Source: Flavobacteriales bacterium (GTDB taxonomy: Bacteria > Bacteroidota > Bacteroidia > Flavobacteriales_D > Sanyastnellaceae). Taken from it: a DNA stretch of 5,551 bases. A model generated the notes under the pieces. That model did no database searches, was not told where the DNA came from, and worked only from the letters and a program-made list of their open reading frames with translations. Positions 1 through 5,551 of the stretch are shown here, one piece after another; positions within the stretch are counted from its first letter, which is position 1; each line of letters opens with the position of its first letter. The stretch lies in the NCBI GenBank assembly GCA_030728235.1, contig JANRAA010000129.1, positions 1-5,551 of the forward strand, in the 5' to 3' direction. Both the position numbers and the translations under genes were made by a program.

Positions 1-790
1 TCAAGATGTTTACTGCGATCTTAAAACCTTTACCGCGCTCGTAAAGCATGTTTTCAACGGGTACTTTGACGTTGTTGAAAAACACCTGACGTGTTGAAGA
101 TCCTTTGATACCCATCTTTTTCTCCTCGGCATTCAAGGTGATACCTTCCATGTCTTTGGTCAAGATGAACGCACTCAAATCTTCGTCGTTGTCAATCTTC
201 GCAAAAACGGTAAAAACGTCCGCAAATCCTGCATTCGTAATCCACATCTTCTGTCCGTTGATGATGTAATGCTTGCCATCTCCGGTGAGTACAGCTTTGG
301 TTTTCCCGCTATTGGCATCCGATCCGCTGCTCGGTTCTGTTAAGCAATAACATGCTTTCCACTCCCCAGTTGCGAGTTTCGGGATGTATTTGGCGCGCTG
401 CTCATCGTTACCATAATATAGAATTGGCAAGGTTCCAATTCCTGTGTGAGCTCCGTAAGCTACTGAAAAGGAGTGCGCTTCACCCAAAGCTTCTGTGCAC
501 AACATGGAGGTCTTAAAATCCATGCCCATGCCCCCGAGGTTCTCTGGTACCGAAATACCCAATAGCCCAAGTTCACCAGCTTTGTCAAGCAACGATGGCA
601 TCAGTCCAGCTTCCAATGAATCAATACGATCCAATATCGGAGCTACTTCTTGCTGCACAAATTCGTCGCATGTGCTTTTCATCATGTTCTGTTCTTCACT
701 CCATTCTTCTGGAATGAATATGTCGGTCGCGCCAACGGCGCGGATGAGGAACTCTCCTCCTGTAATTGCTTTCTTATCTTTATTTTCCAT
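1..790 (-). CDS. fadE: Acyl-CoA dehydrogenase (FadE/VLCAD-like), C-terminus beyond window
   Basis: This flavoenzyme carries out the first step of beta-oxidation, converting acyl-CoA to trans-2-enoyl-CoA with FAD and passing electrons to electron-transfer flavoprotein in the cytoplasm. The first 263 residues are visible and the rest lies left of base 1. The N-terminal helical domain covers about residues 30-145. The beta-domain signature CYCLTEPSSGSD lies at 147-158, followed by NGQKMWITNAGFAD at 178-191, which is the FAD/substrate-binding strand region. KGSSTRQVFFNNVKVP at 229-244 is also typical of the family. The catalytic glutamate lies further on and cannot be checked. The N-terminal extension GGEFLIRAVGATDIFIPEEW (11-30) resembles the roughly 600-residue FadE/VLCAD-like group rather than the 380-residue short-chain enzymes, so I expect a long protein. 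The ATG lies 23 bp after the thiolase stop, with no strong ribosome-binding site. Family assignment is firm; chain-length preference is inferred. Confidence 0.93.
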   Translation of the reverse strand, partial: MENKDKKAITGGEFLIRAVGATDIFIPEEWSEEQNMMKSTCDEFVQQEVAPILDRIDSLEAGLMPSLLDKAGELGLLGISVPENLGGMGMDFKTSMLCTEALGEAHSFSVAYGAHTGIGTLPILYYGNDEQRAKYIPKLATGEWKACYCLTEPSSGSDANSGKTKAVLTGDGKHYIINGQKMWITNAGFADVFTVFAKIDNDEDLSAFILTKDMEGITLNAEEKKMGIKGSSTRQVFFNNVKVPVENMLYERGKGFKIAVNIL

Positions 791-813
791 GGCTCTTTAT
801 GCTACAAGGGTGA

Positions 814-1992
814 TCATTTAAAAAATTCAAATACGCCTGCTGCACCTTGTCCTGTTCCTACACACATGGTTACCATGCCGTATTTTCCATTACGTGCGCG
901 CAATTCGTTCATCATCTGAACGGTTAACTTAGCTCCTGTGCACCCTAGTGGGTGTCCGAGTGCTATGGCTCCTCCGTTGACGTTGACTTTATGTGGGTCC
1001 AATTCGAGATTCCGAAGTATAGCCAGCGATTGTGAGGCAAAGGCTTCGTTCAATTCGATGATGTCGATGTCGTTTTTTGTCAATCCTGCGCGCTCCAAAG
1101 CTTTTGGAATCGCATAGATAGGTCCTACTCCCATGATGCGTGGTTCCAAACCTGATACATGGTATGATTTCAAAGCGGCCTGCGGCTCTACTCCCAGTTC
1201 TTTGAGCATCTTTTCTGATACAATCAAAACAAAGGCTGCTCCGTCAGAGGTCTGTGAACTGTTTCCAGCGGTAACTGATCCTCGGGCATCGAAAACGGGT
1301 TTCAACTTGGCGAGGGCTTCAACGGTGGTGTCTCTTCGAACTCCTTCGTCGGTATCTGCTACGTAGCTCCTTTCTTTGCGCTTTTCATTGCTGTCAAGAT
1401 ATACTTCGTTGATCTGTATCGGAGCAATCTGACTTTTAAATCGTCCGCTGTCTATGGCTGCGGCAGCGCGACGGTGCGATTCTGCTGAAAAGGCGTCTTG
1501 CGCTTCTCTGCTGATTTGATAGTCGTTGGCAACGGCCTCGGCTGTCAATCCCATTCCCCAATACCAGCTTGGGTGCTCTTTCGATATGCGTGCATTTGGG
1601 ACAATCCGCCATCCGCCAAAGGGTATTGGCGACATGGTTTCAATGCCTCCAGCCAATATGCAATCGGCCATGCCGCTGTGTATCTTGGCACTCGCTATGG
1701 CAATGGTTTCCAAACCAGATGCGCAATAGCGGTTTACGGTCATACCTGGCACTTTTTCGGTGTTCAAGCCAATCAGTGATACCATGCGGCCTAAATTCAA
1801 TCCTTGTTCTGCCTCTGGCGTGGCATTTCCAACTATAACGTCGTCAATGCGCTCTGGGTCTAGCTGCGGGAAATCTGCCAGCAAATGCTGTATCACTTGT
1901 GCACCCAATTCATCAGGTCGCGTAAATCGAAACAATCCGCGGGGTGCTTTTCCAACTGCGGTGCGGTAACCGCCTATTATATATGCGTTCAT
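814..1992 (-). CDS. fadA: Acetyl-CoA C-acyltransferase (3-ketoacyl-CoA thiolase)
   Basis: This thiolase carries out the last beta-oxidation step, cleaving 3-ketoacyl-CoA with CoA to give acetyl-CoA and a shortened acyl-CoA. It is complete at 392 residues, the usual length. All catalytic elements are present. The nucleophile is C90 in VNRYCASGLE (86-95). NEAFA is at 315-319, GHPLG at 346-350 includes H347, and the second active-site cysteine is C377 in MCVGTGQG (376-383). The two thiolase halves span roughly 1-265 and 272-392. The CVGTGQG ending, together with its place behind fadN, favours a degradative FadA over a biosynthetic acetoacetyl-CoA thiolase, although in vivo direction is not proven by sequence. 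The ATG follows the fadN stop by 12 bp and the next gene starts 23 bp downstream, so it should be cotranscribed. Like FadA in Bacillus, it probably works with FadN. Confidence 0.96.
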   Translation of the reverse strand: MNAYIIGGYRTAVGKAPRGLFRFTRPDELGAQVIQHLLADFPQLDPERIDDVIVGNATPEAEQGLNLGRMVSLIGLNTEKVPGMTVNRYCASGLETIAIASAKIHSGMADCILAGGIETMSPIPFGGWRIVPNARISKEHPSWYWGMGLTAEAVANDYQISREAQDAFSAESHRRAAAAIDSGRFKSQIAPIQINEVYLDSNEKRKERSYVADTDEGVRRDTTVEALAKLKPVFDARGSVTAGNSSQTSDGAAFVLIVSEKMLKELGVEPQAALKSYHVSGLEPRIMGVGPIYAIPKALERAGLTKNDIDIIELNEAFASQSLAILRNLELDPHKVNVNGGAIALGHPLGCTGAKLTVQMMNELRARNGKYGMVTMCVGTGQGAAGVFEFFK

Positions 1993-2004
1993 AGGGTAGA
2001 CTTA

Positions 2005-4404
2005 TTAATTGCGTAAAATTTTACCTGATGTCAGCAAACTCTGCATCCTTTCAAGGGTCTTACGCTCTCCGCATAATTCCAAAAATGCGCGGCGCTCCAA
2101 ATCAAGCAGGTACTGCTCTGAAACTTCGGTTATGGCACTCAAATCTCCTCCACACATCACAAATCCTAGTTTTTCACTGATCAATTGATCGTGGGTTGAT
2201 ATGTAGTTTCCACTCATCATGCTGTGTGCACCAACGTACACGATGCCGAGGCCTTCTTGTCCGAGGACTTTGATGTCTTTGCGCTTTGGCGGACAGGTAT
2301 ATCCTTTTTCTGCAAGGCTCAAACACTTCTCCTTGGCTCGGGCTATCTGCAATTCCCGGCTAACAATTACTTCGTCAATGCCTTCGCGCAAATATCCAAG
2401 GTCAAAGGCCTCGTAAGCTGATGTCGACACTTTGGCTTGTCCTACCGTTAAGAAGCGGTTCCGCAATGTGTTGATGCGGATGTCGCCGTCTCTAAATTCA
2501 TCCGATGTGCGAACGGCAAACTCTTTTGTGCCGCCACCACCAGGTATCAATCCAACTCCAAATTCTACCAATCCCATGTAGGTTTCGGCATGGGCCACAA
2601 CGGCGTCGGCGTGCATGCTCATCTCACAAGCTCCACCAAGTGCCAATTGATGAGGCGCAACAACAACAGGTATGCTGCTATATCGCACGCGCATCATGGT
2701 GTTTTGGAAGGCGCGAATGGCGAAATCCAATTCGTCGTATTCTTGCTCAACGGCCATCATAAATATCAAGCCGACATTCGCTCCTGCTGAGAAGTTGGCG
2801 CCTTCGTTGGCTATCACCAAACCTTTGTATCCTGCCTCGGCAATCTCTATGGCTTTATTCACTCCTGCCAATACTTCACCACCAATGGTGTTCATCTTGG
2901 TGTGGAAGGCGAGGTTCAATATGCCGTCGCCCAAATTGTACAAGGTCGTGCCTGAATTCTGCCACACGATGGCTTCTTTCGGTAAATTCGAGAGTACAAT
3001 TTTTCCTTCTTGGCCAGGTATTATTTTATATGCGCCTGAAGAAATGTCGTAGTAATGTCTTACGCCATTCTCGGTTTTGTAAAACGACTTGATACCTTTT
3101 CCAATCATGTCACTAACCCAAGAAGACACTGTCAATCCTTGAGCAGCAAAATGTGAAAGGGTGCTCTCAATGCCAACGGCATCCCATGTTTCAAACGGAC
3201 CCAGTTCCCATCCAAAACCAGCGCGCATGGCATCATCGATCTTGTACAGATCATCAGAAATCTCAGGAATGCGGTTCGAAACGTATGCGAATACGCCGAG
3301 GAATGATTTGCGGTAAAATTCACCTGCTTTATCACTGCCGTTAAAAAGCAATTTGGTGCGTGTTGGCAAGTCGTCAATCTGCTTGGCAGCATCCAATGTG
3401 GCAAATTTCACTTTTTGTTGCGATCGGTATTGAAGGGTGTTGAGGTCCAATGCCAAGATCTCACTCTTGCCGTTTACTTTATCTTTTTTGTAAAAACCTT
3501 GTCCGGTCTTCGATCCCAACCAGCCGCTCTCAACCATCTTCGAGACATAACCCGGAATGGCGAAAACGCCGTGGCGTTCATCTTGCGGACAGTTTTGAGC
3601 AACGCCGTTAGCTACGTGCACGAGTGTGTCGAGTCCTACGACATCGCAGGTGCGGAAAGTAGCACTCTTCGGTCGACCCATGGCCGGACCAGTAAGCTTG
3701 TCTACTTCTTCTACCGTAAGTCCCATTTCCAAAACGGTATGAAACAAGGCTTGTATTGAGAAAACTCCAACGCGGTTGGCAATAAATGCTGGGGTGTCTT
3801 TGCACAATACTGTGTTTTTACCCAACATGCGCTCACCATATTCCATCAAGAATGCTACAATCGCAGGATCCGTCGATGGGGTAGGTATGATCTCAAGCAA
3901 TTTCAAATACCGTGGTGGATTGAAAAAGTGAGTGCCTAAAAAGTGCTGCTTAAAATCTTCTGATCTTCCTTCTATCAACTGATGTATCGGAATCCCTGAG
4001 GTGTTCGATGTAATCAAGGTCCCTGGTGTGCGATATTTCTCAACGCGCTCAAACAATTGTTGCTTGATGTCGAGTCGCTCTACAATGACCTCTATAACCC
4101 AGTCACATGTCGATATTTCACTCAAGTTGTCGTCGAAGTTGCCTGTGGTAATGCGCTGCGCAAACGACTTGCGGTATATCGGTGAAGGGTTCGACTTCAA
4201 GGCAAACTGCAAACTGTCGTTTACAATGCGATTCTTAACGTGGACGCTATCCAGTGTCAGTCCTTTTGCGGTTTCTGCTGCGTTCAATTCTCTAGGAGAA
4301 ATGTCGAGCAACAATACTTCCGCACCTACATTGGCAAAGTGACATGCGATGCGCGATCCCATGACGCCAGATCCTAAAACGGCGACTTTTTTAATTCTTC
4401 TCAT
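2005..4404 (-). CDS. fadN: Bifunctional 3-hydroxyacyl-CoA dehydrogenase / enoyl-CoA hydratase (FadN type)
   Basis: This 799-residue cytoplasmic enzyme performs the two middle steps of beta-oxidation: hydration of trans-2-enoyl-CoA and NAD-dependent oxidation of the L-3-hydroxyacyl-CoA. The Rossmann domain is at the N-terminus, with VAVLGSGVMGS at 7-17. The dehydrogenase active-site residues line up with the known family pattern: S136 in NTSG, H159 in THFFNPP, E171 in LLEIIP, and N210 in DTPAFIANRVG (203-213). Two C-terminal dehydrogenase-type helical domains follow, at about 200-305 and 365-430. The crotonase (hydratase) domain covers about 485-680. It has an oxyanion-type segment GANFSAGAN (535-543), and both acid/base glutamates appear present: E594 in LGGACEMSM and E614 in YMGLVEFGVGLIPGGGG. 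This domain order is the reverse of E. coli FadB and matches Bacillus subtilis FadN in layout and length. The start overlaps the regulator's end by 14 bp; the MRRIKKVAVLG beginning fits the Rossmann fold, supporting this ATG. Confidence 0.95.
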   Translation of the reverse strand: MRRIKKVAVLGSGVMGSRIACHFANVGAEVLLLDISPRELNAAETAKGLTLDSVHVKNRIVNDSLQFALKSNPSPIYRKSFAQRITTGNFDDNLSEISTCDWVIEVIVERLDIKQQLFERVEKYRTPGTLITSNTSGIPIHQLIEGRSEDFKQHFLGTHFFNPPRYLKLLEIIPTPSTDPAIVAFLMEYGERMLGKNTVLCKDTPAFIANRVGVFSIQALFHTVLEMGLTVEEVDKLTGPAMGRPKSATFRTCDVVGLDTLVHVANGVAQNCPQDERHGVFAIPGYVSKMVESGWLGSKTGQGFYKKDKVNGKSEILALDLNTLQYRSQQKVKFATLDAAKQIDDLPTRTKLLFNGSDKAGEFYRKSFLGVFAYVSNRIPEISDDLYKIDDAMRAGFGWELGPFETWDAVGIESTLSHFAAQGLTVSSWVSDMIGKGIKSFYKTENGVRHYYDISSGAYKIIPGQEGKIVLSNLPKEAIVWQNSGTTLYNLGDGILNLAFHTKMNTIGGEVLAGVNKAIEIAEAGYKGLVIANEGANFSAGANVGLIFMMAVEQEYDELDFAIRAFQNTMMRVRYSSIPVVVAPHQLALGGACEMSMHADAVVAHAETYMGLVEFGVGLIPGGGGTKEFAVRTSDEFRDGDIRINTLRNRFLTVGQAKVSTSAYEAFDLGYLREGIDEVIVSRELQIARAKEKCLSLAEKGYTCPPKRKDIKVLGQEGLGIVYVGAHSMMSGNYISTHDQLISEKLGFVMCGGDLSAITEVSEQYLLDLERRAFLELCGERKTLERMQSLLTSGKILRN

Positions 4405-4870
4405 TGGGTATCGGGTGGGTTGGGTGGGTTGTTCTATTTTTAAATATGCCGGGCTTGTCTACCAAGCGATTCATCTCTTTTACTACGTCCAAAAACACAG
4501 CAAACTTCTCAGGGTCTATGTTGTTTCTTACGTGCTCGTTCAATTCAAGTACGGTGCGCTTCGACTCCTCTCGCATGGCTTGTCCTTTGTCGGTTAAAAA
4601 GACGCGTACCATGCGACGGTCGTCAGGATCCGTGCGCCGCTCTATCAATTCATTCTCCTCCATGGTCTTCAAGGTGCGGGTCAAACTGCGCGACTCCATC
4701 CCCATCTTGGGCCCAAGCTTGGTAGAAAATGTACCTTCTTTATCTATGTTCAGTAAAACGTAACCTATCGACATGCTTCCGTCGTGCTTCGAAGCCTCTG
4801 CGTTGTACAACCGTGATATTTTTGCCCACAGCCAACGTATGTGAAAGTCGATGGTTTCTTCTGGTTTCAT
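4391..4870 (-). CDS. MarR-family winged-helix transcriptional regulator
   Basis: This is a 159-residue DNA-binding regulator, likely a dimer controlling the operon it heads. The recognition-helix region lies at about 54-71 (MGMESRSLTRTLKTMEE). The wing carries the hallmark pattern DPDDRRMVRVFLTDKG at 81-96. Helices before residue 40 and after 97 would form the dimer interface. It is the first gene of the fatty-acid degradation operon and its last 14 bp overlap fadN, so the likely role is sensing a fatty acid or acyl-CoA and derepressing the enzymes; this is inferred from position alone. An imperfect palindrome about 23 bp upstream of its ATG could be its autoregulatory site. The C-terminal tail after about residue 144 is polar and contains THPTHP (148-153), encoded by a tandem 9-bp repeat; it is probably a disordered extension. 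Family assignment is firm, ligand unknown. Confidence 0.92.
   Translation of the reverse strand: MKPEETIDFHIRWLWAKISRLYNAEASKHDGSMSIGYVLLNIDKEGTFSTKLGPKMGMESRSLTRTLKTMEENELIERRTDPDDRRMVRVFLTDKGQAMREESKRTVLELNEHVRNNIDPEKFAVFLDVVKEMNRLVDKPGIFKNRTTHPTHPIPNEKN
4406..4428 (+). other. Putative G-quadruplex motif in the template strand at the regulator/fadN junction
   Basis: Five GGG tracts lie on the plus strand at 4406-4408, 4413-4415, 4417-4419, 4422-4424 and 4426-4428, separated by loops of 4, 1, 2 and 1 bases. The inner four tracts read GGGTGGGTTGGGTGGG, a short-loop pattern known to give stable parallel quadruplexes in vitro. The plus strand is the template for the operon, so the mRNA here is C-rich and would not itself fold this way. 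The motif ends 2 bp before the fadN start codon and lies within the last codons of the regulator gene. Whether it folds or acts in the cell is not known. Confidence 0.6.
4412..4429 (-). repeat. Tandem 9-bp repeat encoding THP-THP in the regulator tail
   Basis: On the coding (minus) strand two adjacent 9-mers, ACCCACCCA and ACCCACCCG, differ only at the last base. Each encodes Thr-His-Pro, giving residues 148-153 of the MarR-family regulator. The repeat keeps the frame and creates most of the G-tracts of the quadruplex motif on the opposite strand. It lies outside the winged-helix core, so changes in copy number would probably be tolerated by the protein. Confidence 0.7.
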
Positions 4871-4892
4871 AGACCACTAAGCTATAAAAAAA

Positions 4893-4911
4893 TTGTATGC
4901 ACGCATAACAA
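4893..4911. promoter_or_regulatory. Candidate MarR-type operator (imperfect palindrome)
   Basis: The sequence TTGTATGCACGCATAACAA has a perfect core inverted repeat TATGC-AC-GCATA at 4896-4907, and outer TTGT/AACAA arms that match if one base is allowed as an insertion. Its length and symmetry suit binding by a MarR dimer. It ends about 22 bp before the regulator's ATG and directly follows the weak -7-like TCAATTTG on the minus strand (4916-4909), so a bound protein would cover the probable transcription start. The assignment to this regulator is inferred from position; no second clear copy was found in the window. Confidence 0.4.
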
Positions 4912-5016
4912 ATTGATTTCTTTTGCGCTTTTCATACGTAATGCTAAGCCGTTGGTTACTATATACATGTAGGAATTCGGATGATAGCCTTAACAATTCT
5001 TGGTTTTTCGCTTTGT

Positions 5017-5031
5017 CGTGCTCACGGCACG
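5017..5031 (+). other. Small stem-loop upstream of the exported-protein gene
   Basis: CGTGC (5017-5021) pairs with GCACG (5027-5031) around a 5-base loop. An alternative fold pairs CGTG with CACG at 5017-5026. No U-run follows directly; the T-rich stretch begins about 20 bases later, so it does not look like a normal terminator. It could be part of the leader of the plus-strand gene or an operator, or it may be chance. Confidence 0.2.
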
Positions 5032-5096
5032 GATGTTAAAGTGGTTCCTCCTTTTTTATTTTTTCTTATTTTTAGTGTTCACCTTTTCGATCAATT

Positions 5097-5551
5097 ATGC
5101 GATACGCTCAGTTATCCATATCTCTGCTTCTGGCGATTTTTGCTCTATCAGCGGCAGCTCAAAACCTTGTCCCAAATCCTGGATTTGAAGGGGATTGTTC
5201 ACCTGGCGTTCTCGGGAACGGTTATTTCGGTGCCGATCATTGGTACAATGCAAACGGGGGTACGTTTGATTTTTATGCGGCAACCGAACCGTCTACTTCA
5301 TGTCTTTTGGTAGGGACCGAAAACTTGAACTGGGATCTATACAACGAGGTACAAGCGCCTTTCGAAGGAGACCGATTTGTAGGTGGTATCATGTACATGT
5401 CGAGCTTTTGCATCCGTGAAATGATTCAATGCAAACTGCTCGAGCCTCTGCAAGAGGGTAAAACATATTGTTTCTCAATGCAAGTGGCATTTTCAGGGAT
5501 GTTCGATCGGGCCTGCAATGGGGTAGGGGTGTCGCTTTCCAACGACAGCAC
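5097..5551 (+). CDS. Exported protein of the Bacteroidota 'NLVPNP-FE' type, 3' end beyond window
   Basis: The reading frame stays open from the ATG to the window end, giving 151 residues. A signal peptide is clear: a short start MRY, a hydrophobic stretch at about 6-18, and an AAA|Q cleavage site after residue 21. The mature protein begins QNLVPNPGFEG, an opening frequent in secreted and outer-membrane proteins of this phylum. The following segment has W49-Y50 and the phrase IREMIQCKLLEPLQEGKTYCFSM (split around 106-128), which resembles the N-terminal beta-sandwich found in Bacteroidota proteins that often end in an OmpA peptidoglycan-binding domain or a type IX secretion sorting domain. The end that would decide between these is missing. 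Cysteines are at 34, 69, 105, 112, 125 and 140, suggesting disulfides after export. It is divergent from the fad operon and no functional link is seen. No upstream in-frame ATG competes for the start. The function is unknown. Confidence 0.85.
   Translation, partial: MRYAQLSISLLLAIFALSAAAQNLVPNPGFEGDCSPGVLGNGYFGADHWYNANGGTFDFYAATEPSTSCLLVGTENLNWDLYNEVQAPFEGDRFVGGIMYMSSFCIREMIQCKLLEPLQEGKTYCFSMQVAFSGMFDRACNGVGVSLSNDS

Larger units (their letters stand above)
4871..5096. promoter_or_regulatory. Divergent intergenic region between the fad operon and the exported-protein gene
   Basis: This 226-bp AT-rich stretch must hold the promoters of both the leftward operon and the rightward gene. I find no full match to the Bacteroidota -7 consensus TAnnTTTG on either strand. 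One-mismatch candidates are TCAATTTG on the minus strand (4916-4909), TTCTTTTG (4918-4925) and TCGCTTTG (5008-5015) on the plus strand, but none has a well-spaced -33 TTG. A pyrimidine-rich tract covers about 5046-5073. Start codons on both sides lack a Shine-Dalgarno sequence. The region also contains the palindrome and hairpin listed separately. No small gene is convincing here. Confidence 0.6.

Noticed and set aside
495..919. Two overlapping plus-strand open frames opposite the acyl-CoA dehydrogenase start
   Set aside because: The minus-strand frame carries clear acyl-CoA dehydrogenase sequence; the opposite frames do not resemble any protein.
3132..3404. 90-codon minus-strand open frame inside fadN
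   Set aside because: It lies in a different frame within a fully conserved dehydrogenase coding region and shows no recognisable protein features.
3415..3759. 114-codon plus-strand open frame opposite fadN
   Set aside because: It is antisense to a well-supported gene, has no domain features, and such frames are expected by chance.
2005..4404. Dehydrogenase-first, hydratase-last domain order taken as a novel fusion
   Set aside because: It is reversed relative to E. coli FadB but is the normal layout of the FadN family.
4404..4763. 119-codon plus-strand open frame opposite the regulator
   Set aside because: It is antisense to the winged-helix gene, serine-rich and without family features; a shadow of the real gene.
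4964..4971. 8-bp palindrome TACATGTA in the intergenic region
   Set aside because: Too short and too common in AT-rich DNA to call a binding site, and it lacks similarity to the candidate operator.
4981..5313. 110-codon plus-strand open frame with hydrophobic stretches in the divergent region
   Set aside because: It overlaps the exported-protein gene in another frame. That gene has a clear signal peptide and family-like sequence, while this frame shows no recognisable domain.
1..5551. A previously undescribed defence, mobile or biosynthetic system
   Set aside because: Apart from the exported protein, the genes are recognisable beta-oxidation enzymes and their regulator, with no mobile, nuclease or toxin signatures.

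Overview
The window looks like chromosomal DNA of a Bacteroidota bacterium, probably of the Flavobacteriia/Cryomorphaceae kind. Three things suggest this: protein features typical of that phylum, no Shine-Dalgarno-like sequence before any of the five start codons, and a secreted protein whose mature end begins with the phylum's common 'QNLVPNPGFE' opening. GC content is moderate and even. No insertion sequence, tRNA, rRNA, CRISPR array or other sign of transfer is visible.

Positions 1-4870 hold a compact minus-strand operon, read from right to left. It starts with a MarR-family regulator (4870-4391), then a bifunctional 3-hydroxyacyl-CoA dehydrogenase/enoyl-CoA hydratase of FadN type (4404-2005), a FadA-type 3-ketoacyl-CoA thiolase (1992-814), and an acyl-CoA dehydrogenase of the long FadE/VLCAD-like type (790 to beyond base 1, C-terminus missing). 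The regulator and fadN overlap by 14 bp. The next gaps are 12 and 23 bp, so all four genes are probably on one mRNA. Together the three enzymes carry out every step of the fatty-acid beta-oxidation cycle: FadE oxidises acyl-CoA to enoyl-CoA, FadN hydrates and oxidises this to 3-ketoacyl-CoA, and FadA releases acetyl-CoA. The gene order matches the fadNAE operon of Bacillus subtilis, but here a MarR protein leads the operon, whereas Bacillus uses an unlinked TetR-type FadR.

Positions 4871-5096 are a 226-bp divergent intergenic region. An imperfect palindrome close to the regulator start is the best candidate for its own operator. A small hairpin and a pyrimidine-rich tract lie nearer the right-hand gene.

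From 5097 to the window end a plus-strand gene begins. It encodes an exported, cysteine-containing protein with a clear signal peptide and has no evident link to fatty-acid metabolism. It is cut off by the window edge.

Most of the window is ordinary core metabolism, and I do not see a new defence or mobile system. The most unusual signal is a five-tract G-quadruplex motif on the plus (template) strand. It sits in the last codons of the regulator, 2 bp before the fadN start codon, and arises from a tandem 9-bp repeat.
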